A stretch of 64,000 nucleotides of DNA from assembly GCA_964023205.1 (NCBI GenBank), contig OZ026841.1, positions 33,804,399 through 33,868,398 of the forward strand, written 5' to 3'. The translations under genes were made by a program, and so were the position numbers. The stretch comes from Lutraria lutraria (Eukaryota > Mollusca > Bivalvia > Venerida > Mactridae). The notes under the pieces are model-generated. The model ran no database searches, was not told the DNA's origin, and worked only from the letters and a program-made list of their open reading frames with translations. Below, in pieces: positions 47,600 to 59,900 of the stretch; within the stretch, counting starts at the first letter, position 1, and every line of letters starts with the position of its first letter.

Positions 47600-49404
47600 T
47601 TATCCTTTCATTGAAGTATGATGACTAGTCTTTGAAAGGTAGACACATGCCTTGTGTCTAAAGCTATTCTCACATTGTACACATGTCTCTGTTCCTCTTG
47701 GTATATATCAAACCATCTAGGAGTTTCATCATCAAAGCTTTCTACAGGAGAGGTGCTTTCATTTAACATGGTAAAAGTATTGAAGAAACTATTGGCTGCT
47801 CACACTCTAATGTATCTTCCTCATTGATTTGAAAAGAGTCAACAATGGAGTGGAAACCCTCAATAAGATGCCATGGCATATCCTCCATCGCAACCAAAGT
47901 ACCTCCATATCTGTCGCCTATTACGGTATCAGTTTCAACAGTTTTTCCATAATGTTTTATGCCTGCAATATGAAATAAGCAGTCAGACATTAATACCTAT
48001 ATACATACATTTTCATCCATACTACAATGTCATTGTCTTTGTGATTATTGTTATTATTTAGATTATTATTGTACACATGTACTACCACAGAAACACAATA
48101 TCTTAATATTATTTGTCAAAGGTATTTCCCAGTGTAGAATGATCAGACATCTAAATGCATTCATAGAAACTAACTACTCTTAGAAAGTATCTTAAATCAC
48201 AGTCAGAACAATTGTGAAGTAAATCAACTGAAAATATCATCCATGCCACATGACCCAGATGTATTCTTCAGACATAATAAAAAAAATATTCACATGAAAG
48301 GAATTCAGTACAAAATTTGAAGATATACATAATACAATTTGTTGGATAACCACATGGTATGCCTAGGTCAGGGAGCAAGACAGCAGCATGATGGGTATGT
48401 GATATACAGTCACTTCTACCCAACTAGATAAATGTTAATAACCTAAATAAATGAACACTTTGACATGTATGAACAATTTAAAACTTTTCTATTCATAAAG
48501 ATATTTTAAATATTAAGTCTTACATTTGCCATAACAGACACTAAACTCTTAGATTATCGAATGTATGGTTTATAGAATATTATGAAAAAATCTTAAACAA
48601 CAACAACATAAATTATAATAATACTCGTACAATGAAATTCAATCAATCAATATCTTTATTTCCGCTTATCAACAGGAGATATTTGAGCATATATAAAAAC
48701 AAAGTGTGTACCTTGCTGCAATCATCAAGGTTGTATATTACATTCTTTGCCATGCAAATCTTTCACAAGTTCCCCCCAGGCTTGTTGCTAGGTGATGGCT
48801 AAGGTCATCTGTCAAGTAGCAATTAAATTGCTCATTGTGTCCATGTACAATTCCTAAGAAACAAAAATGAAAGAAATTACAATACTATGTACACTACTGT
48901 GCTACTGTGCTATAAACAGGATAATAGGAGTCCTCCTTTGAAAACATAAAATATGCATAACAATTGTTTGAACTATTCTCAAGTACAGTCAAACCTGTTA
49001 TCAGCCACCTCAGAATAAAGGCCAACCTGTGAATATAGCCCATTATTTCAAAAACTCAAATCAATTATTTAGATCAAGATGACTCCAAATAAAGGCCACC
49101 AGTCGATAAAGACCACATTGTCTTTCCAAAGGATGGGCTTTATTCACAGGTTTGACTGCATATAAATAAAATTCTACACAATGGGGATATCTTAAACATC
49201 ATTTCAACTTACGGAAGGTCACAATAAATGTCATCATAGGATAAAACTTACTCTGGATTCGACAGAAAAAAAGATAATTGCTTTATAATTTTACCTTGCT
49301 TTTCTTCACCGCCACCATTAATTTTGTATCTGCTTCTGTTGAGATGTTGTTGACATTGATAACTTTAGCTATGCTTGATGTCATTGTAAGTGGTGATGAT
49401 TTTT
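47600..49404 (-). pseudogene. Second Harbinger gene, apparently spliced, probably broken
   Basis: Three segments have splice-like edges on the minus strand. Exon A, 49404-49295, is preceded by ttttttacag and followed by aag|gtaaaa; it reads SPLTMTSSIAKVINVNNIST and on to MVAVKKSK. Exon B starts at 48853 after tgtttcttag and reads HNEQFNCYLTDDLSHHLA. Exon C starts at 47962 after ttcatattgcag and reads IKHYGKTVETDTVIGDRYGG, continuing through MPWHLIEGFHSIVDSF; then, after a frameshift near 47780, ESFDDETPRWFDIYQEEQ to about 47615. Reading phases between A and B do not join cleanly, so either splice choices differ or it is decayed. No Myb/SANT tryptophan pattern is evident; the function is unrecognised. 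Confidence 0.45.
48986..49158. mobile_element. 173-bp Tc1/mariner-type MITE inside the Harbinger element
   Basis: Begins cagtcaaacctgt and ends acaggtttgactg. It is preceded by TA (48984-48985) and followed by CA, a TA target duplication with one change. Interior words such as 'aataaaggcca' recur several times. It sits in the interval between exons B and A of the second gene. Confidence 0.75.
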
Positions 49405-49933
49405 CTGTAAAAAAGACAGGATGTTAATATAAGCTGCACCCTGGAAATAAGTCGACTGAATTTAATTATTTTTAATAAATTTAATATTTTTTTAAAAAAG
49501 ATCACTTATTTCCAATCAGTGATTATGGTTCACAATAATTAAAAAAAATACTTTGTATAATTTATTATATTGTATAATGGTGTAACAAAAAAAAATCAAT
49601 GAAAATGTTTTGTTAATCAGTCGGTAACCAGGTAACAATATGAAGAACAAGATTTCAGATAATTAAACTAGATTTTCGATCTATATGTCATTTTAATGTA
49701 ATTAGAAAAATACATACATATACTTATCGTTTTGACATCGATGATAAACACAATCTGTGACTATAATAACAAATGTCTGTCCCGTGTCTTGGTTTTTAAA
49801 ATTCAGCTCGCTCAATTTCCATTCATCGGCCGCCATCTTGGAAATCATAGCGATTCACCAAAATAGGTGTATCGCGAGCGCTCGGAGTGCTCACCGAGCG
49901 CCCGTGTTTATAAACCGTTCAGAAGGCGGGCGA

Positions 49934-49975
49934 TCGATTGCAGTTCGAGCGCTCGCATTGTTGAACACGCCTCAG
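49934..49975 (-). repeat. Harbinger right terminal inverted repeat
   Basis: Reverse complement of 44353-44394 with one mismatch. It includes gagcgctc, with another gagcgctc near 49878 and a half-site near 49895. Confidence 0.9.
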
Positions 49976-50358
49976 CTATGAGTAACAAGTTTCTGTCTTA
50001 AAGATAAAGTAATAGTGAAGCAGAAAAGAGTAAAGTTTTCGTTTTTGATCACTGTACATACGCATTTCTAGTAGTACTAAATGAATATTATTTAATTATT
50101 AGTATTTTAGTACTCGTACTCAACTACTTGTTATTCATCAAGTATTTATTGATGTTTATAAATTTCCGATTCCATAAATCAATTGCAGTGATTGCAGCTA
50201 TTCAGCAGCAAAGCAGTAGGGATACATTTTTTGTGGATAAGTATACTTTTACCTACTTCAAACATTACACATATTATGTAGATCCACTTACTTTCCTCTG
50301 TATATAAAATATATGCATTTATAATTGATGGATTTTTTAACTTGTTCAGGCTTACATG

Positions 50359-50490
50359 CAGTCAAACCTGTGTTAGCGTCTATCTCCAAAAACGGCCACC
50401 TTGTGAATAAAGGCCATTCTATGAATTTGATTATAAACAACAAAATAACTTCTGAATGGAGGCCACTTGTCAATTAAGGGCACATGATAT
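50359..50490 (+). mobile_element. Truncated copy of the 'cagtcaaacctgt' MITE
   Basis: Left end cagtcaaacctgtgttagcg followed by 'ggccaccttgtgaataaagg'-type sequence, as in 48986-49158. No right inverted end is found. Confidence 0.65.
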
Positions 50491-50499
50491 CTTTTTCAA

Positions 50500-51775
50500 T
50501 AGTGATCATTGACTTGTCATTTATCAATGAAAGATACTTTCCTTTAAGTTAGTTACAATTTCATAATTATATGATAAATTGTGACATTGAACTTAAAACT
50601 CTCAGTGTTTGATAATTTGTATTATATACTTATTCATCAGAACTTACCTATTTGTGATTTGTATTTGATCCCTACGTTAACTGATTTACCATTTCATTTC
50701 AGGGTAAGCCAGCATACTTTAGCATCTAAACTAAATTGAAATTGTGAGCGAGACTGCTTTTTTCAACAGTGTTTTATATAAACGGCTTTGTGTTTGTGAT
50801 CGGTGTAGTGTTTGTGCTTAGTGAGTGTGCGTAGTGTTTAACGCGTAGTGTTTGTGCTGTGTTATATTTGTGTTTGTGAAATAAATTTTGGATTAGGATT
50901 ATTTAGGATGGATTTCTGAAGTAGGTGGCTATTCTCGATCACAGCACCTAATAATCACATTGATAGGTCCTCTCACATAATTTAACTTCACTTGCACTAT
51001 TTTTTTAGGATTAGGAAGACATTTTGTTTCTTAAATTTTTTAATATTTTAATTAATAACATTTTTCAAATACTTAAGATACGTAACATAATGATTGAGGT
51101 TTAAAATAAAAGAATAGTTTCATGGAAATATGACTCCTTGGACAAAAGAAGACTGTTTCGTAAATATAATGTCTGTGGATTAGCTATTCGTAGAATGAAA
51201 TCATAAAGGTTGACGTACTTTTAAATCGAAATATGTTCGCGATATACACTAACATGCGCATATCAAAGTTTATCAAACAAGTTAGAATGATTATTCATGT
51301 ACTATAAATATCGTATATCAGGTACAAATATATTTGCGCGAAATCATGTCTGAAAGAAATCAATCAAATGTGAAGTCAATATTAAAATAAGATGAATCCA
51401 CACATTTTCATTGATTTACTGTATGTCAATGGTCAAGAATACTAGTTTCACTATTATTTTGATGGCTATGAATTCGAATCTTATACATACATAAAATAAT
51501 TAAACAGATATTGTCCTTGAAATGCATGAACAATTCTTGCGACATAAATATAATTTATATCGAATAAAATGATAACAAATCAAGTAGGCAAAAAGTGAGA
51601 GACGTGAGGCAGTATTCAAAGATAAATAGATAGATATCAAAATAGACCCGTGGATTGTGTAAAGCATTCAAGTCAATAAGTTTGAAAGTTAAATGTATAT
51701 AAAAATCTGATGTAACAATCAACGACATGTTGAGCTTGTTTATTTATACCATCATATAAAATCATTAACAAGGCT
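50500..51775. other. No gene seen; GTG-rich low-complexity patch
   Basis: At about 50786-50882 the words 'gtgtttgtg' and 'gtagtgttt' recur irregularly, ahead of 'gaaataaa'. This could be a repeat terminus. Otherwise AT-rich without recognisable frames. Confidence 0.4.
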
Positions 51776-51779
51776 GTTT

Positions 51780-53980
51780 AGATAAACACTTTTAATTGAA
51801 AAATATAAACAAACACTGCAGCGACCGCAATACAACGCATTTCAAACCGAAATATTAATAATTTCAATTGTTTTAAAGCACAATATCTCCGCAATGATAT
51901 TATATGTACATATTCTTTTAGAACATAAAATTCTCTGTAATCAATATTGATAAATACGATATTTTACTTGACATCATTTTGAAAATACTAAATACGCACA
52001 AGCGGTTTGTAAATGTTCACTTGTTATTACATTCAGTTCAATACACGACATTCAATACACAGTTTGAGCGAAATTAACTTTACAATTTATACAGAAATGG
52101 TAATTAATTCCCGAAACATGCCAACAGTCCCGCTTCGACGGGTTGTTTACGTAATGTTCCGTTCGAATTAGTTGATTAATATTCATAATTATTAATCGGA
52201 AACAATCTTACACAATTGAGAGACACGCTGGATTATCAAGTTTCTTTGTTAAGTTCTTGGTCATTTTTTTTGCATATAAACTGAAATGTTCACGCGTTCT
52301 TTACGTAATGATCCGTATCAATAAATTAATTATTACTCATAATTATATTCAAACACAAATGAGTAAAATAAATTGAATTGCAAGCGGGTTGCACGTTCAC
52401 ATAATGTTCCGTTCAGTTTGTCAATATTCATAGTTGATAATCAAAGACCTTTACATTAATTATGCCAATATTTAACATTTCGGGTGCACGAAGGTTTGCT
52501 TACTTTAAATACCGGTCAAATATTGATATATCTGGTCATTTTGGGGTAAAATTAAACGAATCGAATCTTATGAGTCAAATAAACTGAAATGCGCACGTTT
52601 TTTTAAGGTGAATCGTCACAGCACAAATTTGTGAAAAAATAGCCACCTGACATTTTTGCTATGCATCCTAAAAAGGACTGTGTTTAGAATTGAAAATAAA
52701 CATGGAAGAACATTTAAAAGTGAAAATTTGAAATATGGAAACCCTCAATCACATGTTGAAGTTATTGTTGGAGATTGTAGGTCAAATCAATTTCGATATT
52801 ATGATACAATATTTTGGCTAATGGAATTAGTATAAGTTCAGGTGAGAATTATAGATCAAATATTATTTTACTGGTGCAGAAATGTACATTTAATCATTGG
52901 CTATTGATAAAAACTCATTTCAGTTATGTACTTTCGGTAATTATTGAACAACGCCACTTTTTAGGACGCATAGCAAAAATGTCAGGTGGCTATTTTTTCA
53001 CAAATTTGTGCTGTGATGATTCACCTTAAATCTTCCGTTCAAATGTATTGAGTTGATAAATATTCATAGTTAGTAATCATAGACGAATAAAATACAAAAG
53101 CACATGGAGCAAATAATATTTAAAAAACATCATAATGATGGTATTTTGATTGTATTTATATAATATAGCCAATTGATGTAGAGAAAAAAGTTCTTAATGA
53201 TGGTATTTTTATTGTATTTTTTTGTGTAAATTTAACACAGAAATGTCTGTGAAAAAGTAGACAAAACCCGTGAGCTGATTATACTAAGGCATGAACAGTG
53301 TGTCATTTTTTCAGTTCATTAATTAGGGCATTCAGACAATAGATTGACAAAGAAAAATATATTTAAACCGAGCGACTTCCGAACCACGCATTTCCGACCT
53401 AAATATTTATCATTTTTGACTATTTAAAAGCCAAATAATGCATCGTTAAAATATATATAGAGTCAATTGTAGCAAAAAAAATCTTAATGTAAATAATGAT
53501 ATTTTTATTGTATGTTGCGTGTATATGTAGCACAGGAATGTCCGTGAAAAAAAGTAAACAAAACCCGTGAGCTAATTATCATGCATCTAAAGTGTGTGTA
53601 ATTCATGGAATTCAATCTTTTTTTAAAGTCATATGTAACTATTTAAGACATAATAAGTCTGCTGCTAAAAATGTATTCCCATCATATAAGTCCATTAAAT
53701 AAGGGCATTCAGACAATAGATTGACATGGAAAATATAATCAAACCTGCGACTTTAAAACCATGCAATCCCGCCCTAAACATTTATCATTTTAGACTCATT
53801 TGAACCAACGGATGCATTGTTCACATATTCATTGATAATAAAAATTGATTGTATTTTTACCGCGTACAAATGTGACACAGAAATGAAAAAGTAAACAAAA
53901 CCCGTGAGCTGAGTATCATGCATTTACAGTGTCCTACTCTCAAGTCAAGAATTTCGTATGTTTTGAGAAAAAGTACACAA
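51780..53980. repeat. Degenerate repeat field flanking the 1,076-bp satellite
   Basis: Two diverged motif series recur. One is 'taatgttccgttc' followed by 'aatattcata' and 'taatc' (about 52152, 52308, 52398 and 53033). The other is 'acaaaacccgtgagct' at about 53262, 53559 and 53898. The second resembles 'taaacagacccgcggctt' in the satellite unit. This fits an old, decayed edge of the same tandem system. No genes. Confidence 0.6.
52607..53025. mobile_element. 419-bp MITE with about 70-bp inverted ends and TTAA flanks
   Basis: Starts ggtgaatcgtcacagcacaa and ends with the inverted copy. The arms pair over about 70 bp, including 'tagccacctgacatttttgc'. It is flanked by ttaa at 52603-52606 and 53026-53029. 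TTAA duplication is the signature of piggyBac-type insertion, although the terminal bases are not the usual CC start. There is no internal gene. Confidence 0.82.
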
Positions 53981-53984
53981 GATC

Positions 53985-56900
53985 TTTTATCCGCACATGA
54001 AAAACAAAGAGATACAAATGTCGTTCGACACATGAATCTATTGATGATCAATGTTTATTTCAAAACATAGAATGATTTCAAATGCTGCATTCTTTGTATA
54101 AAATATGCGTAGCGCGCATGTTATTTACAAACTATTCTGACCATATACGCTCATTATATTTTTCACATTCATGGTTTCAACACAGTTCTGAACGTTTTTG
54201 TATGCGAATCTTTTCGAATGAATTATAAAGAAAGGTTTATATCAATTGAACATTATAAAATATGAGTAACGGCTTGTTGTTTACAAGTCTTTCTCATCAT
54301 TTGGTCTAATATTTTGCCCATGAAAAATTACACAAGATCCGCTCTTACCAAGCATTTCCGTCAAAGATATTGACTATTTTGATAGTTTATCAAGAAATAT
54401 GAGTAACGGCTTGCTGTTTACAAGTTCTTCTCAACATTTGGTCTAGAATTAGACCTTGAAAATGTACACAAGATCCGCCCCTTACATCCCAAGCATTTCC
54501 GTTATTGATATTGACCATTTTGATTGTTTATCCAGAAACCAATACACATTATCAAATAAATACCGAGTCTGGGATATGAACTTGATTTTTAAGGTGTTAA
54601 TTTCTTCAATTTGATCTATTACAAGTCGCGGTTTGTATTTGAAAAGCAAGCATAATTTTTCCGTGAAATACGCCAAAAAACCGCGACTTAAAGTCATTTG
54701 TTCTTAAATTTTTACAACTTTTATGCAACCTAATCAGTTCAGATAAATTATTGTGAATAATATACATCAATTCTGTGTTTATTTCATCATTTAAGATGGC
54801 TATATAATAAGTAAACAGACCCGCGGCTTGCACACATGTATTTTACATATTGATAATGAAGCAATACACGATATTCAATACACACACAGTCCGAGATATT
54901 AATTTGTTGTGTAAGAGGTTATATGTCATCAATTCGATCTGTTAGAAATCAAATTTTGTATTTGAATTGAAACCATAATTTATCCGTAAAATACGCGAAC
55001 AATCCCGCGACATAAATTTATTCTAAATCTGTTCTTAGTTATTTACGATTTGGGGTGTTCTTTTATCCGCACATGTAAACAAAGAGATGCAAATGTCGTT
55101 CGACACATGAATCTATTGATGATCAACGTTTATTTCAAAACATAGAATGATTTCAAATGCTGCAATCTTTGCATAAAATATGCGTAGCGCGCATGTTATT
55201 TACAAACTATTCTGACCATATACGCTCATTATATTTTTCTCATTTATGGTTTCAACACAGTTCTGAACGTTTTTGTATGCGAATCTTTTCAAATGAATTA
55301 TTAAGAAAGGTTTATATCAATTGAACATTATAAAATATGAGTAACGGCTTGTTGTTTACAAGTTTTTCTCATCATTTGGTCTAATATTTTGCCCATGAAA
55401 AATTACACAAGATCCGCCCCTTACCAAGCATTTCCGTCAAAGATATTGACTATTTTGATAGTTTATCAAGAAATATGAGTAACGGCTTGCTGTTTACAAG
55501 TTTTTCTCATCATTTGGTCTGGAATTAGACCTTGAAAAAGTACACAAGATCCGCCCCTTACATACCAAGCATTTCCGTTATAGATATTGACCATTTTGAT
55601 TGTTTATCCAGAAACCAATACACATTATCAAATAAATACCGAGTCTGGGATATGAACTTGATTTGTAAGGTGTTATTTACTTCATTTCGATCTATTACAA
55701 GTCACAATTTGTATTTGAAAAGCAAGCATAATTTTTCCGTGAAATACGCCAAAAATCCCGGGACTTAAATTCATTTGTTCTTAAATTTTTACAACTTTTA
55801 TGCAACCTAATCAGTTCAGATAAATTATTGGGAATGATATATATCATATCTGCGTTTATTTCATCATTTAAGATGGCTATATAATAAGTAAACAGACCCG
55901 CGGCTTGAACACATGTATTTTACATATTGATAATGAAGCAATACACGATATTCAATACACACACAGTTCGAGATATCAATTTGTTGTGTTAGAGGTTATA
56001 TGTCATCAATTCGATCTGTTAGAAATCAAATTTTGTATTTGAATTGAAACCATAATTTATCCGTAAAATACTAGAACAATCCCGCGACATGAATTTATTC
56101 TAAATCTGTTCTTAGTTATTTACGATTTGGCGTGTTCTTTTATCCGCACATGTAAACAAAGAGATGCAAATGTCGTTCGACACATGAATCTATTGATGAT
56201 CAACGTTTATTTCAAAACATAGAATGATTTCAAATGCTGCAATCTTTGCATGAAATATGCGTAGCGCGCATGTTATTTACAAACTATTCTGACCATATAC
56301 GCCCATTTTTTTTCACATTCATGGTTTCAACACAGTTCAGAACGTTTTTGTATGCGAATCTTTTCAAATGAATTATTAAGAAAGGTTTATATCAATTGAA
56401 CATTATAAAATATGAGTAACGGCTTGTTGTTTACAAGTTTTTCTCATCATTTGGTCTAATATTTTGCCCATGAAAAATTACACAAGATCCGCCCCTTACC
56501 AAGCATTTCCGTCAAAGATATTGACTATTTTGATAGTTTATCAAGAAATATGAGTAACGGCTTGCTGTTTACAAGTTTTTCTCATCATTTGGTCTGGAAT
56601 TAGACCTTGAAAAAGTACACAAGATCCGCCCCTTACATACCAAGCATTTCCGTTATAGATATTGACCATTTTGATTGTTTATCCAGAAACCAATACACAT
56701 TATCAAATAAATACCGAGTCTGGGATATGAACTTGATTTGTAAGGTGTTAATTTCTTCATTTCGATCTATTACAAGTCACAATTTGTATTTGAAAAGCAA
56801 GCATAATTTTTCCGTGAAATACGCCAAAAATCCCGGGACTTAAATTCATTTGTTCTTAAATTTTTACAACTTTTATGCAACCTAATCAGTTCAGATAAAT

Positions 56901-59900
56901 TATTGGGAATGATATATATCATATCTGCGTTTATTTCATTATTTAAGATGGCTCTATAATAAGTAAACAGACCCGCGGCTTGAACACATGTATTTTACAT
57001 ATTGATAATGAAGCAATACACGATATTCAATACACACACAGTTCGAGATATCAATTTGTTGTGTAAGAGGTTATATGTCATCAATTCGATCTGTTAGAAA
57101 TCAAATTTTGTATTTGAATTGAAACCATAATTTATCCGTAAAATACGCGAACAATCCCGCGACATGAATTTATTCTAAATCTGTTCTTAGTTATTTACGA
57201 TTTGGCGTGTTCTTTTATCCGCACATGTAAACAAAGAGATACAAATGTCGTTCGACACATGAATCTATTGATGATCAACGTTTATTTCAAAACATAGAAT
57301 GATTTCAAATGCTGCAATCTTTGCATAAAATATGCGTAGCGCGCATGTTATTTACAAACTATTCTGACCATATACGCTCATTATATTTTTCTCATTTATG
57401 GTTTCAACACAGTTCTGAACGTTTTTGTATGCGAATCTTTTCAAATGAATTATTAAGAAAGGTTTATATCAATTGAACATTATAAAATATGAGTAACGGC
57501 TTGTTGTTTACAAGTTTTTCTCATCATTTGGTCTAATATTTTGCCCATGAAAAATTACACAAGATCCGCCCCTTACCAAGCATTTCCGTCAAAGATATTG
57601 ACTATTTTGATAGTTTATCAAGAAATATGAGTAACGGCTTGCTGTTTACAAGTTTTTCTCATCATTTGGTCTGGAATTAGACCTTGAAAAAGTACACAAG
57701 ATCCGCCCCTTACATACCAAGCATTTCCGTTATAGATATTGACCATTTTGATTGTTTATCCAGAAACCAATACACATTATCAAATAAATACCGAGTCTGG
57801 GATATGAACTTGATTTTTAAGGTGTTAATTTCTTCATTTCAATCTATTACAAGTCACAATTTGTATTTGAAAAGCAAGCATAATTTTTCCGTGAAATACG
57901 CCAAAAATCCCGGGACTTAAATTCATTTGTTCTTAAATTTTTACAACTTTTATGCAACCTAATCAGTTCAGATAAATTATTGGGAATGATATATATCATA
58001 TCTGCGTTTATTTCATCATTTAAGATGGCTATATAATAAGTAAACAGACCCGCGGCTTGAACACATGTATTTTACATATTGATAATGAAGCAATACACGA
58101 TATTCAATACACACACAGTCCGAGATATTAATTTGTTGTGTAAGAGGTTATATGTCATCAATTCGATCTGTTAGAAATCAAATTTTGTATTTGAATTGAA
58201 ACCATAATTTATCCGTAAAATACGCGAACAATCCCGCGACATGAATTTATTCTAAATCTGTTCTTAGTTATTTACGATTTGGCGTGTTCTTTTATCCGCA
58301 CATGTAAACAAAGAGATACAAATGTCGTTCGACACATGAATCTATTGATGATCAACGTTTATTTCAAAACATAGAATGATTTCAAATGCTGCAATCTTTG
58401 CATAAAATATGCGTAGCGCGCATGTTATTTACAAACTATTCTGACCATATACGCTCATTATATTTTTCTCATTTATGGTTTCAACACAGTTCTGAACGTT
58501 TTTGTATGCGAATCTTTCAAATGAATTATTAAGAAAGGTTTATATCAATTGAACATTATAAAATATGAGTAACGGCTTGTTGTTTACAAGTTTTTCTCAT
58601 CATTTGGTCTAATATTTTGCCCATGAAAAATTACACAAGATCCGCCCTTACCAAGCATTTCCGTCAAAGATATTGACTATTTTGATAGTTTATCAAGAAA
58701 TATGAGTAACGGCTTGCTGTTTACAAGTTTTTCTCATCATTTGGTCTGGAATTAGACCTTGAAAAAGTACACAAGATCCGCCCCTTACATACCAAGCATT
58801 TCCGTTATAGATATTGACCATTTTGATTGTTTATCCAGAAACCAATACACATTATCAAATAAATACCGAGTCTGGGATATGAACTTGATTTGTAAGGTGT
58901 TATTTACTTCATTTCGATCTATTACAAGTCACAATTTGTATTTGAAAAGCAAGCATAATTTTTCCGTGAAATACGCCAAAAATCCCGGGACTTAAATTCA
59001 TTTGTTCTTAAATTTTTACAACTTTTATGCAACCTAATCAGTTCAGATAAATTATTGGGAATGATATATATCATATCTGCGTTTATTTCATCATTTAAGA
59101 TGGCTATATAATAAGTAAACAGACCCGCGGCTTGAACACATGTATTTTACATATTGATAATGAAGCAATACACGATATTCAATACACACACAGTTCGAGA
59201 TATCAATTTGTTGTGTAAGAGGTTATATGTCATCAATTCGATCTGTTAGAAATCAAATTTTGTATTTGAATTGAAACCATAATTTATCCGTAAAATACTA
59301 GAACAATCCCGCGACATGAATTTATTCTAAATCTGTTCTTAGTTATTTACGATTTGGCGTGTTCTTTTATCCGCACATGTAAACAAAGAGATGCAAATGT
59401 CGTTCGACACATGAATCTATTGATGATCAACGTTTATTTCAAAACATAGAATGATTTCAAATGCTGCAATCTTTGCATGAAATATGCGTAGCGCGCATGT
59501 TATTTACAAACTATTCTGACCATATACGCTCATTATATTTTTCACATTCATGGTTTCAACACAGTTCTGAACGTTTTTGTATGCGAATCTTTTCAAATGA
59601 ATTATTAAGAAAGGTTTATATCAATTGAACATTATAAAATATGAGTAACGGCTTGTTGTTTACAAGTTTTTCTCATCATTTGGTCTAATATTTTGCCCAT
59701 GAAAAATTACACAAGATCCGCCCCTTACCAAGCATTTCCGTCAAAGATATTGACTATTTTGATAGTTTATCAAGAAATATGAGTAACGGCTTGCTGTTTA
59801 CAAGTTTTTCTCATCATTTGGTCTGGAATTAGACCTTGAAAAAGTACACAAGATCCGCCCCTAACATACCAAGCATTTCCGTTATAGATATTGACCATTT

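Larger units (their letters stand above)
44353..49975 (+). mobile_element. Harbinger (PIF/Harbinger) DNA transposon, 5.6 kb, both ends present
   Basis: The ends are inverted repeats starting ctgaggcgtgttcaacaatg (44353) and its complement at 49975, matching 41 of 42 bases. Similarity continues with gaps inward to 'caagatggcg' (44455 and, inverted, 49831). Inside are a decayed DDE transposase on the plus strand (45040-45830) and a multi-exon-looking gene on the minus strand (47600-49404). This convergent two-gene layout is typical of Harbinger elements, which encode a transposase and a second, DNA-binding/nuclear-import protein. I see no convincing target duplication. The element is probably non-functional because the transposase is broken. 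Confidence 0.82.
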
